A DNA stretch of 47,137 nucleotides. It comes from Welwitschia mirabilis (Eukaryota; Gnetophyta; Gnetopsida; Welwitschiales). Made by a program: the position numbers and the translations under genes. This document shows positions 12,161 to 22,479 of the stretch, piece after piece (within the stretch, counting starts at the first letter, position 1; each line of letters starts with the position of its first letter). The stretch lies in contig JBOZIK010000001.1 of NCBI GenBank assembly GCA_051453625.1, positions 217,514,379-217,561,515 on the forward strand, written 5' to 3'. The notes below the pieces were generated by a model. The model saw nothing but the letters and a program-made list of their open reading frames with translations. It made no database searches and was not told the DNA's origin.

Positions 12161-12333
12161 AGGGTGTCTCAAGAGCCATATTATACATCAGGAAATCATA
12201 CTCCTACCACCGACATTGACCTCCAAAACATCCAAATGAGGTTACTAAATATAGAGGTCAATCTTCAAGCTTTTTTAATAAATAGATCAAACCACTTCAA
12301 CATTAAATAAAGAGAAGGAGAAGAACTTCCGAG
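12161..12333 (+). pseudogene. gag 5' fragment, element A copy 1 (cut by gap)
   Basis: The fragment aligns with the gag starts at 17652 and 22480. After frame correction it reads SQEP, then a proline/threonine run, then DIDLQNIQMRLLN at about 12208-12248, a predicted helix. The initiator ATG is not kept (AGG here, AAG and AGA in the other copies). The sequence stops at a 100-base gap, and beyond the gap the next duplication unit starts, so the rest of this gag is missing or unassembled. Confidence 0.6.
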
Positions 12334-12433
12334 NNNNNNNNNNNNNNNNNNNNNNNNNNNNNNNNNNNNNNNNNNNNNNNNNNNNNNNNNNNNNNNNNNN
12401 NNNNNNNNNNNNNNNNNNNNNNNNNNNNNNNNN

Positions 12434-13324
12434 AGTCATCAGTATTGCATCAAAACCTATATGAATGTCTTACAAAAGTACTCAAAATACACTATCAAAT
12501 TCCTACAAATTGGCATTACAATAATTATATCCATATCTCTAAAGATTCTTATCATATATTACCTATAAAGATGATAAAGTTAATGATGCAGCTACAAGAG
12601 CTATTTGGATAAATAATTCATTCAACTAAGTATATTCCCATGGTATGACCTAATATTGTTTATGAAGAAGAAGGATTAAACCTTAAGATAGTATACCATT
12701 TATATAAAATGGAATAATATAATAATTAGAATAAGTTTTCCTTACATTAAAGTAAGCATCAATGTTAATATACATAAAAATAAATAGATGATATACCAAG
12801 GAATAAAATTATGAATACAATGCATGTTAGCAAATCCATTGAATGGAAAAAAACAATTTTAGATACTAAAAGATGGTATAAGAGAGTTAAAATTCCTTAG
12901 TAGTTGGTTGTAAGAGCAATGGAGGGCTAACTAGGATTTATCAAAATAATACTAATTAACAAGTCATTTGACATTTTTAAGTATATAAGAACATGTTTTT
13001 TCATTACAATAGTCAATATTGTATATACATTATATTTTCACTTCTTTATAACTAGTAATTGACAAATGTGTTAATGATGTATGAAGCCATTATCAGTTTC
13101 AAACGTACCATATAAATAACCATCTTATACCTTAAACATGATTCTGAATAGTTCATTTTATTAACAACATCACTAACATTATTGTTGTTTTTCAATTTTC
13201 ACAAAATTTTTGCTTTCTTTTCCTCTTGCTTTATAAACCTTCACCTTCTTTTGGAAAACATGGTATTTAAGCTTTGAGGCCAAGCGTTAGTAGAGTCTTC
13301 GAAGCATTTTATCTAAGGGCCCTT
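12434..13324 (+). repeat. Second copy of the left flank of element A (includes RT scrap of family B)
   Basis: From about 12515 the sequence matches 7015-7806: first the broken RT start (LQELF at about 12589, PHG region at 12640), then the unidentified flank, ending at the inner LTR. The offset is about 5.51 kb. This shows that host flank and LTR were duplicated together. The first 80 bases after the gap align weakly with the RT linker region near 6940. Confidence 0.75.
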
Positions 13325-13741
13325 TGTAATGTTCCAAAATAATTAATTAAATAATAATTTATGTTAAGTACTAAGGAAGCATGGTTAACTAGAGATGTAA
13401 ATGGGTGTGACCCAAATATGTAAAGATGTGTTTCTTCATTATGTAATATAATCCTATCGCATAAGGTGGAGGTGGATAGACTAGGTGGATGTAACCAATG
13501 ATAACCTTGGCTAATCCCTAAGGGTCCCAGAAGGGTGGCTAAGGTCATATTTCATGTCTTTACCTATAACCACTAGTCCAAGGGTGTTTACTAATGATGT
13601 GAAATGTAATTCACCATTATCAATAATAAAAGCCTATTTCTCTCTAAATTGTTCCTTGTTATTTCTATGGATCCTAGCATATTATTTTAAATTTCTTTTT
13701 TTATGTAAAGTAATTTCAAAATAGTAAAATGGGGCATTAAA
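13325..13741 (+). repeat. Inner LTR of element A (copy 2)
   Basis: 417 bases from TGTAATGTTCC to GGGGCATTAAA, aligning with the outer 5' LTR and 3' LTR. It keeps the TG start that the outer copy has lost. It is followed by the best preserved PBS of the family. A 79-codon minus-strand frame inside it is a chance frame. Confidence 0.8.
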
Positions 13742-13743
13742 TT

Positions 13744-13755
13744 TGGTATCGGAGC
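13744..13755 (+). promoter_or_regulatory. Primer-binding site, element A copy 2
   Basis: TGGTATCGGAGC has one mismatch to the plant initiator-Met PBS TGGTATCAGAGC and sits two bases after the LTR end. Confidence 0.8.
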
Positions 13756-13931
13756 TAATAACAAGTGGTAAACCACTACTTGAAGAAAAACAAGGAAGAA
13801 AATCAATTTATAAATTAAACAAAAAAATGACCAAATAATATATTAAAGAATAGGAATATGGTGACTAAAGAAAATAAGATGTTAGAAAAAACAAGATGCA
13901 TGACACCTTAATAATGAAAAATCAAGCATCA

Positions 13932-16178
13932 CTACTGAGGAGGAAGAAGATCCTCCATAGAAAAAGTAATAGGGTTATTACCGTTTATGCCTGGGATAGG
14001 AGGCTTCGTGCCACCTAGAATTACTTTCATCTTAGTAGGCTATGAAGGAACCACCATAGTACTGATTTTGATCAAAGAAAAAGTTGCTACTAAATCTGCC
14101 CTAGTAATAGAATACAACTTCTTATAGAGCTTTATATGAAGCTTACTGTAAGCAACTAAAGTCCTCAATAGATGTTCTTTCAAGAGCTTCCCGCCATGAT
14201 ACAATACATTTATGTAATCAATAGTAATGGCCAGATAATTTTCATAATATTGAATCATCCTATCACTCTATATCAANNNNNNNNNNNNNNNNNNNNNNNN
14301 NNNNNNNNNNNNNNNNNNNNNNNNNNNNNNNNNNNTTCTCCAACATCTAAAGGAATTACTCATAGACTTTCACTCTTCAATCCCATAATAAACCATGTAG
14401 TAAAATGACTCCACCACATCCACCATATTGTAGAAATCTCAAAGTGGAGTAGGCAATTCTCAATTGAAGAACAATGGGAGGTGAAATGAGTAGAACCACT
14501 GTATTTGAAGTCTCATGGCATATCTGCTATCTTGAATTATTAATTGATGTAGAAATCATCTAGGTGTGAAATATGGATGACCTACGCACACAAAATACTA
14601 GAAAGGGACTGGTAATCCCCTATATAGTTCATTAACTCCTTGACCTTCGGATACAAGGTCTCCACCACTGACAAAAGGTGATCAGTGCAATAAGAAACTT
14701 GATCCTATTCATTAATAATAGACTATGAAGCTAAAGATAGGTAATGAGGAGGCTTTGAAGAAGGGTAAGCAACAAGAAAACTCTAACTTAGAGGCTAAAA
14801 ATAGGGGGTAAAATAAAACATATTCCCCTGATCCATTAACATGTCAAAACTGTTAATTCTTCCTCTTGAGATTCGAAAGGAAATTATAAATCCATGATGA
14901 GGCCAGTGAAAGAAATAGAAGTAAAAGTTTCACTTACAGTGGTGCACTCTTACCTTATCTACTAAAAGAGAGAGCTTCTTTGAATGTCATGGGGTAAAAT
15001 TCATGTCCTTCTCTACCAAAGTTTGTACAAGGGAATCTAAAATAAAAAAAAAACCTATGTCAAAAATAAAAATAATGATAAGAAGAAGAAGAAGAAAGAG
15101 ATGTTAGTGGATAATACCCCACAGGACCAGTGTCATTGAGAAAAGCTAAGGGGTATATCTTTTTTTATCTTCTAGCAGATATAGGGCAATGCATAGGAGC
15201 TTTGTCACATTTTCGATGAGAAGAGTTATGAAATCTCGAAGCTTTACTCATCTCCAAAACACTAAATACCAAAAAAGGGAGTTATCAGAAATATAATTAA
15301 TAGTAGGATTCCTTAGAAAAATCCATACCTTAGACAGATTAGAAAAAGTAACCTAAGATGTCTCTCCAATGTCATAACTCCCAAGGCCTTAACCCTTCAT
15401 AGATGAGAAAGAACAAGAATGTAATATAGACCAAGCAAAAATCTCATAAGAAGTCAAAACATAAGAAGAATCTATAAAAACAACCCTAAATGTTTATATA
15501 CCCCCTAAACCTATAGAAGCAAAATATAAACCTAGAAAACTATGCCATAGAAATACTTTTTCCTATTACCATTTCTTTTTAAGCTGTTCAACTAGGATAG
15601 AGTATAAGAACAGGTAATCTAGGACAAAAGAAAGAAACTTTAGTAGTCAGAAAGTGAAATAAGTAAATTATATAAGTGGAAATATCACTCATTTGATTAT
15701 GCAGAAAGGCCCTAATAGTAATTAGCTTCTCACTAGCTACAAAATATGGAGTGGTAAAATTGACTATAGAAATCCCAGGGCGGTGGGTATCTACCTCCTT
15801 CACATATACAAAATCATTTAAGAAATTTACCAGTAAGTAATGAAAGTTGTTATTAGAATGAGAGACTTTTGAAGAAACATTATTACCTTCACTTATTTCA
15901 AAGATCAGCCTAATGCTTTCCTCTAAAATTTGAATTGATCCATGTTGAGGATGAGTAATGGTATCTATATTTGAATTGAAAGAAGAATACAAGGAATCCA
16001 AGATGAAAAGAATAGTAGGATGATAAAAAAAAAAGGATGGGAAGCCATAGATGTCTAAAAGATTAGAGGATAAGATCGAAGAAAACCCTTGCTCTGAAGC
16101 ATGTTGCTATATTTCCAACTTTGGAGACCTGACATTGGTAGAATTCCAAGAAATGGTAGGATAAAGTTTAAAAGGCAA
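13932..16178 (-). pseudogene. Opposite-strand gene-like unit of element A, copy 2
   Basis: Same unit as copy 1. The start codon has become TTG (16176-16178); the stop TAG at 13932-13934 follows MEDLLPPQ, one residue longer than copy 1. The N-terminal part at 16001-15588 keeps HGSIQILEESIRLIFEISEG and HRPGISIVNF-TPYFVASEKL. The third quarter has a recognisable intron, GGG|GTATTATCC to TTTATTTTAG (about 15116 to 15024 in plus coordinates), containing a (TTC)n tract that reads as AAG repeats at 15079-15095. The C-terminal helical region at 14258-14040 keeps INVLYHGGKLLKEHLLRTLV. A 59-base gap at 14277-14335 removes part of the coiled-coil-like region. Several frame breaks show it is not functional here. 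The function of the protein is unknown. Confidence 0.6.
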
Positions 16179-16226
16179 ACCTTAACTAGTGAAATAAGTA
16201 CATCCATAAATACTAGAAGGGACTCA

Positions 16227-16234
16227 TATTTATA
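16227..16234 (-). promoter_or_regulatory. TATA box for opposite-strand unit, copy 2
   Basis: TATAAATA on the minus strand, about 50 bases upstream of the (mutated) start at 16178, at the same position as in copies 1 and 3. Confidence 0.45.
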
Positions 16235-16544
16235 GGGAAAAGTAGGCTGTGGAAGGTCTTACACAAAAATCAAGAAAAGAAAAAGGAAAAAACATTAAAA
16301 TTAAAAAAAAAGTATAAGAAAAAGATATAAGTAGAAGAATAAATAAAAGAATTACAAATTTAACTATGGAGGTATGTGATAAAAGAAGTAAAAAATAAGA
16401 GGACCATAAAGCTACTTATAGTAGTAGACTAGGGTTTAACCTAACCCTCAGATAATAGTTAACCATTGTTAACCACAAATCAGTTAAATGCAAACAACTC
16501 TAGTTAACTATGGAAAAATCAACTCCCTAAACTATAGTAAATGA

Positions 16545-17290
16545 ATGGCCAATGTTATACTGTAGAGGTTAATGTCGCACTCCTAAAGAGCTAACCTTTC
16601 ACTTTAAAGACCAACGTTCACACTTCTATAAGGCTAACTTCGTACTCTCAGATGGCTAATATCATACTTTAGTAAGCAAACCAGAGGTCGATGTCATACT
16701 TTGGAGGCCTAGGTCATACTTGATCTCATCAAACTTGACAAAATAGTTTAAAGCCCCTCAAAATCTTGATGTCACACTTGGATGTTTGACATTGCACTTG
16801 GGTGCCTGATGTCATACTTGCCCTCCATAGGCTCAAATTCTATTATGTTTTAAAGAAATTCCCTATTATATCTACCTCTCCAAGAAAGGCGAATGTCGTA
16901 CTTGGGTAGATAACGTCACACTTGTTACCTATAAGCCTATAATCATCTATTATCTTTAAAAATCACCTATTTTACTCATCAACATAAAGGCTCTATTGTC
17001 ATACTTTGGTGGCCAATGTTGCGCTTGGATGGATGACATCACACTTAAGTGGTTGATAGTGCACTTAGGTGTCTGATGTTACACTTGCCACTTACAGGCC
17101 AAAAATCTAAAATCACTTGTTTCACTCACTAGCACAAGGCCTTCGATGTTGAACTTGATGGCCAGACATCATACTTGGGGGCCTAACATCACACTTAGGG
17201 GCCCAATGCTACACTTAGGAGCCTAATGTTACACTTAGTACATGCAAATGCTCGACATCGCACTTGAGTCTTCGACATCATTCTTGGATG
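16545..17290 (+). repeat. Short tandem-like repeat array (20-22 bp units), copy 2
   Basis: The same array as at 11001-11760, with the same spacer blocks. Examples are AATGTCGCACTCC near 16570, GATGTCACACTTGG near 16769 and GACATCACACTT near 17035. CpG-type transitions separate the units. Confidence 0.8.
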
Positions 17291-17326
17291 CCTGGCAACA
17301 CATAGACCCTCATTGATAGTTGTTAG

Positions 17327-17438
17327 CCACGTCAGAAAGTTTGTTGTAGTAACTACTAGGAACTATTTTCTCTAACTAATTTTTTAACTACTAGGTAGTT
17401 ACAGGTCTCCAACTTCTACCAGCAAAATTATAAAAAAA
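17327..17438 (+). promoter_or_regulatory. Putative internal sense promoter before gag, copy 2
   Basis: CCACGTCAG (17327-17335), an ACGT-core bZIP-type site, is followed about 100 bases later by TTATAAAAAAA (17428-17438) and a purine-rich leader (GAGAGGGAGAG near 17459). Gag starts about 215 bases after the TATA box. The order is the same in all three copies. Promoter activity is inferred. Confidence 0.45.
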
Positions 17439-17651
17439 CAACACCACCAGAGGAAAAAGAGAGGGAGAGAAAAAGAACAGTTATAGAATTAGACAAAGGC
17501 ATATGAGTTTAGAAGGATGTTAAACCCACTAGCATATCATGGAACACAAGGTCAATAAGTGAATTAATGCCCTAGAAGACCATATTATTTATCTAGTAGG
17601 CTTGATAGTCTTCTTTCTTGTCTGGAAGAACAATCTACAAAACCCAATCAT

Positions 17652-18381
17652 AAGGCATCTCAAGAACCACCTTCTACATCAGCAGAACATACTCCTACCA
17701 CCGATGTTGACCTCTAAAACATCTAAATTAGGTTATTAAATATATAGGTCAATTTTTAAGCTTTCTTAATAAATAGATCAAACCACTTCAACATTAAATA
17801 ATAAGAAAGAGGAAAACTTGCAAGGATTATATTTACAAACCTATGAAGGCAATGCTTGAATAAGCAAGGAATCCATATCATAGATTTGGCAATTTGAAAA
17901 TTATTTTTAACTTTAAAAAATACCTCTAGTAAGGTGACTCATATATGCTACTGCATTTCTTATAGAAAACACACAAGAATGGTGGCTTAGGTACCAAAAA
18001 AAACACCTGCATAGGATACCTTATTGAGGAATTTAAAAAGAGGTTGATTCCAAAAGATTTTATTGAAGATTAAACGACAGAATTTCAATGCCTATGCCTA
18101 GATAAATGTCCATTAGATGAACATTGATTAAAATTTTAGTGCCTTATAAAGTACCAAAAGAATTTTTTAGAAAAGTAGCTGATTAATAGCTTTATTAGGA
18201 ATTTTCCATTCAAACTTTGAAGTGTCCTCCACACTTTGGAAATCGAGTCTATAGAGGATTCCTATTGGAAAACAAGGCACTATTTTCAAGGAGAAGAGAA
18301 CAAATCAATGAATCAACCACATAAAGGAGATAGATACTCTCCTTCAGTGACATGACCAATAAGGGAGCTATATAAAATAAA
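17652..18381 (+). pseudogene. gag of element A, copy 2 (truncated by gap)
   Basis: After frame correction the segment shows the Ty3/gypsy gag order: a proline/threonine-rich N-terminus with TPTTDVDL (about 17694), then a capsid region with PLDEH (18113-18127), LIKYQKNFLEK (18144-18176), a FIRNFPFKL segment (18196-18222), and IEDSYWKTRHYFQGEENK at about 18250-18303. The aromatic/charged spacing is that of the Retrotrans_gag domain (family knowledge). Several in-frame stops exist, many readable as CAG/TGG-to-stop transitions. The copy is cut by the gap at 18382, just before the nucleocapsid zinc knuckle expected from copy 3. Confidence 0.65.
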
Positions 18382-18481
18382 NNNNNNNNNNNNNNNNNNN
18401 NNNNNNNNNNNNNNNNNNNNNNNNNNNNNNNNNNNNNNNNNNNNNNNNNNNNNNNNNNNNNNNNNNNNNNNNNNNNNNNNN

Positions 18482-20343
18482 TCCAACATCCAAAGGATAT
18501 TACTCATAGAATCACACTCTTCATTCCCATGATGAATCATGTAGTAAAATGACTCCATCATATCCATCATGTTGTAGAAATCTTAAAGTGGAGCAAGTCA
18601 TTCTCACTGTGGAGAAAAATGAGGGGGTGAAACAAGCAGAATGCCTATATTTAAAGTCTCATGATATATCTACTACCTTGGATTGTCGACCAACATAGAC
18701 ATCATCTAGGCATGAAGAATGCATGACCTGTGCATGCGAAAGACTAGAAAGTAACTAGTAATCCCCTATCTAGTCCATTAACTCCTTGACCTTGGGATAT
18801 AAGATCTTCACCACTAATAGAAGCTGATTGGTACAATAAGAAATTTGGCACTCTTCATTAATAATAGACTTTAAAGATATAGGCAGGTGGTGAGAAGGCT
18901 ATGAAAAATGGTGAGCAATAGGAGGACTCTGATTTAGAGGCTAATAATAGGGGGTGGAATAGGACATATCCCTCTGATCCATCAAGGTATCAAAATTGTT
19001 AAGTACCTCTTCCCCTTGAGATTCAAAAGGGAATAATAAATTCATGAAGAGGACAATAAAAGTAATAGAAGGAAATGTTTTACTTACAATGATGTACTCC
19101 TCCCTCAGTTGCTAAAGAGAGAGCTTCTTTGAAGGTCGTGGGGTAAAATCCATGTCCTCCTCTATCAAAGTTTCTACATGAGGAACCTAAAATAAAACAA
19201 AAAAATGCCTATGTTAAGAGGGGGAAAAAAGAATAAGAAGAAGAAGAAGAAGAAGAAAGAGATGATAGTGGATAATATCCAATAGGGCTGATGCTACCAA
19301 GAAAAGTTAAGGGGTGTATCCTCTTCATCTTCTGGTTCCATAGACACAAGGAAATTCATCGAAGCTTTATCACATTTTCAGTGGAAAGAGTCATGAAATC
19401 CTGAATCTTTACTCATTTGTAAAATACCAAATACTGAAAACCAAAGTTATCAGAAATATACTTAATAATAGAATTTCTTAGAAAAATCCATACCTTAGAT
19501 TAAATAGAAAAAATACACTAAGATGTCTCTCCAAGGTTATAATTCTCATAGCCTTTACCCTTCATAGATGAGGAAGAATGAGGATGTAATAAAGACTATG
19601 CAAAAATCTCATAAGGAGATAAAACATAAGAAAAATCTAAAGAACAATCCTAAATGTTTGTATACCCCCTAGACCCGTAGAAGCAAAATTTAAACTTAAC
19701 AAATTATGACCACATAGACACTTTCCCCTATTTCCATTTCTCTTCAAGTAGGTTTACTAGAAAAGATTAGAAGAATAGATAACTGAGGCCAATCAAAAGA
19801 AATTCCACTAGTCAAAAAGAAAAATAAGTAATTTATATAGGTGGAAATCTCACTTACTTAATCATGAAGAAAGGACCTACTAGTAATTAGCTTCCTACTA
19901 GCTACAAAATATGGAGTATTAAAATTGACTATAGAAATCCCATGGTGGTGGGTATAAACCTCACATACATATAGAAAATAATTCAAGCATTTTTCTAATA
20001 AGTAATGATAGTCCTCATTAGAATGAGAGACGTTGGAAGAAATATGATTACCTTCACTCATTATGAAGACTAGCTTAATGATCTCCTCTAAAATTTGAAT
20101 TGAGCCATGCAAAGAATGGGTAATGGTATCACTATCTGGATTGAAGGAAGAATATAAGGAATCCAGGATGAAAAGAATAGTAGAATGAAGAAAACAAAAG
20201 GATGAAAAGCCATAGAGTTCTAAGAGATTAGAGAATAAGATCCAAGAAAACTCTTTCTCTAAAGCATGTTTTAGTATTTCCAACTTTACAGACTTGATAT
20301 TAGTAGAATTCCAAGAAATGGTAGGACAAAGTCTGGAAGCCAT
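18482..20343 (-). pseudogene. Opposite-strand gene-like unit of element A, copy 3 (best N-terminus)
   Basis: This copy gives the cleanest N-terminus: an open frame from ATG at 20343 down to about 19858 (161 codons) starting MASRLCPTISWNST. It continues through NLLELYGFSSF, HGSIQILEEIIKLVFIMSEG and HHHGISIVNF to a stop. Downstream parts recur as in copies 1 and 2: FCGH block near 19710, EDMDFTP-RPSKKLSL block near 19150, and a helical part MMDMMESFYYMIHHG at 18570-18526. The last ~0.4 kb of the gene is lost in the gap at 18382-18481. The intron before the 19150 exon has a (TTC)n tract, AAG repeats at 19228-19257. There is no signal peptide or membrane segment in the N-terminus. The family is unknown; resemblance to plant mobile domain proteins is only by eye. 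Confidence 0.6.
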
Positions 20344-20391
20344 ACCTTAACTAGTGAAAAAAGTGCATCCAAAAAGACTGGAAGGGACTCA

Positions 20392-20399
20392 TATTTATA
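20392..20399 (-). promoter_or_regulatory. TATA box for opposite-strand unit, copy 3
   Basis: TATAAATA on the minus strand, 49 bases before the ATG at 20343. Spacing and sequence are conserved in copy 2, and nearly so in copy 1. Confidence 0.5.
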
Positions 20400-20524
20400 G
20401 GAAAAAGTAGGTTATGTAATGGCCAATACAAAAATCAAGAAAAGGAAAAGGAAAAAAACATTAAAATTAAAAAGAAAGAGTAGAATAGAAAGAGAGAAGT
20501 AGAAGAATAAATAAAAAGAATTAC

Positions 20525-20726
20525 CAAGTTGAATATCAAGGAACATGATAAAAGAAGTAAAAAAATTAGGGGGTCNNNNNNNNNNNNNNNNNNNNNNNNN
20601 NNNNNNNNNNNNNNNNNNNNNNNNNNNNNNNNNNNNNNNNNNNNNNNNNNNNNNNNNNNNNNNNNNNNNNNNNNNCAAGTTGAATATCAAGGAACATGAT
20701 AAAAGAAGTAAAAAATAAGGGGACTA
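20525..20726 (+). repeat. Contig ends that overlap across a 100-N gap
   Basis: The 51 bases before the gap (20525-20575, CAAGTTGAATATCAAGGAAC...) are repeated almost exactly right after it (20676-20726). The gap is probably not real: two overlapping contigs or alleles were not merged. The 92-codon frame across the Ns is therefore artificial. Confidence 0.85.
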
Positions 20727-20867
20727 TAAAGCTATTTATAGTGGTGGACTAGGGTTTAACCTAACCCTAAAATAATATTTAACTGTAGTTAATCAAAACT
20801 TAGTTAAATGAAAACAACTTTAGTTAACTATATAAAAATCAAGGCACTAAACTATAGTAAAATAAAC

Positions 20868-22093
20868 GCCGAACTCACACTTTAGAGGCCAATGTCGCAC
20901 TCCCAGATGGCTGACGTTGCACTTTAGAGGCCAACATTACACTCCCAGAAGATCAACATTACATGTTAGAGGCTGACATCACACTCCTAGAAGGTCAACA
21001 TCACAATCTTAGATGGTCAATGTCATACTTTAGTAGTTAAACAAAAGGCTGACATCACACTTTGAAGGTCGATGTCGTACTTCGAAGGTTGATGTTACAC
21101 TTGATCTTGTCAAACTCAATGTAATACTTCAAAGCCCCTTAAAATCTTGATGTCACACTTGGATGGCTGATATCACACTTGCGTGCCTGACATCATACTT
21201 ACCCTCCACAAGCTTAGATTCCATCATTTTTAAAAAAAATTTCCTGTTTTATCCACCTTTTCAAGGAAGGCCAACATTACACTTTGGTGGCCAACATCAC
21301 ACTTATCACCTATAATCCTAGAATCATGCATCATCTGTTAGAGCTACTTTGTCAAGTTCCTTAAAGAGAGTTTTCTCATGCTATTAGGTATTCTCTACCT
21401 ATCTACCTGTGTTGGTTTCAAGTATAGGTACCTTTTTGTTGAAGGTCATTCAAGCTTTTCTTGGGAGTATTACATGGATTACTTCAATGCTGTAGTATCT
21501 TGTCTTGTACTCGGTGCTTGCCCCGGGGCATTTTCTCTATCCCTTCTGAAACTTCCTAAAAAAGGAAAGATTACCTTGCGTCCTTGAACTAATAACCATC
21601 TTTCGGCTAAATTTGCCTCCTCCATTCCTCAGGATCAATAAAAGATAGTATAGGAATATCAATGTTTTATCCATTGACAACACCTTTCATCCTAATCTTA
21701 GGCCTTGACTCACCCCCCGTGGATGAACATTATGGAGGAACCCTTAGGTTTTCAGAGCATTGGATTCAAAATCACCTATTTTACTCATTGACACAAAGGC
21801 TCTGACATTGTACTTTGATGGCCAACATTTTACTTTTGTAGTAAACGTCACACTTGGGTGGCCAACATCTCACTTAGGTGTCCGATGTTACACTTTCCAC
21901 TCATAAGCCCAAAATCATCCATAGCCTCTCCGGAATTACTTGTTTTTCTCACTAGCACAAGGGATTTCATGTTGCACTTGATAGCTTGACATCACATTTG
22001 GAGGCCCAACATCGCACTTGGGGGCCTAACTTCGCACTTAGTACATGCAAATACTCGATGTTGCACTTGAATATTTAACATCATTCTTAGATG
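20868..22093 (+). repeat. Short tandem-like repeat array (20-22 bp units), copy 3, with insertion
   Basis: The same array as copies 1 and 2, interrupted by an unrelated 433-base insertion at 21336-21768. Better preserved units include GGCTGACGTTGCACTTTAGA (20929-20948) and AATGTCGCACTCC (20889). Confidence 0.8.
21336..21768 (+). mobile_element. Copy-specific 433-bp insertion, higher GC, TG...CA ends
   Basis: Copies 1 and 2 read straight from ...AATCATCTATTATC to AAATCACCTATTTT; copy 3 has extra sequence at that point, starting TGTTAGAGC and ending GGATTCA. It is less AT-rich than its surroundings (for example GCTTGCCCCGGGGCATTTTC). It contains a 69-codon plus-strand frame (21378-21587) of no known family and AATAAAA near 21637. 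The TG...CA ends and size would fit a solo LTR, but no clear target duplication is visible. Organelle-derived DNA is an alternative. I cannot decide between them. Confidence 0.5.
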
Positions 22094-22129
22094 CCCAGTA
22101 ACACATAGATCCCTATTGATAGTTGTCAG

Positions 22130-22241
22130 CCACGTCAGCAAGTTTTTTATGGTAACTACTAAAAACTATTTTCTCTAATCATTTTCTTAACTGCCAGATA
22201 GTTACAGGTCCTTACCTTCTACCAAAAAAATTATAAAAAGG
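22130..22241 (+). promoter_or_regulatory. Putative internal sense promoter before gag, copy 3
   Basis: CCACGTCAGC at 22130-22139 and TTATAAAAAGG at 22231-22241, followed by an A/G-rich leader. Gag begins about 240 bases downstream. Identical layout to the other copies. Confidence 0.45.
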
Positions 22242-22479
22242 TAACACCACTAAAGAAGAAAGAAAGACAAAGCAAGAGAACACTTGCAGAATCAGGCAAA
22301 GGCATATGAATTTAGAGGGATGTCGAACCCACTAGCATATCATAGACCATAGAATCAATGAGCGAATTAATGTACTAGAAGGCCATATTAATAATATCTA
22401 CCCATAAAATAAATAGTTACCTAGTAGGCTCGATAGTCTTCTTTCTCACCTATAACAAAAACCTACATAAATCAATCAA

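Noticed and set aside
13309-13548. 79-residue minus-strand frame in the inner LTR
   Set aside because: Not conserved in the other two LTRs; LTRs of this kind are non-coding.
13325-13741. Inner LTR as evidence for a second independent insertion
   Set aside because: Its left flank is the same as that of the outer LTR for several hundred bases, which fits duplication and not a new insertion.
21378-21587. 69-residue frame in the 433-bp insertion as a real gene
   Set aside because: No recognisable family, short, and it sits in an insertion present in only one of three copies.
11001-22093. Short repeats as a CRISPR array
   Set aside because: Repeat units are contiguous or near-contiguous, imperfect, with 4-6 base spacers; the setting is a plant retrotransposon with no cas genes.
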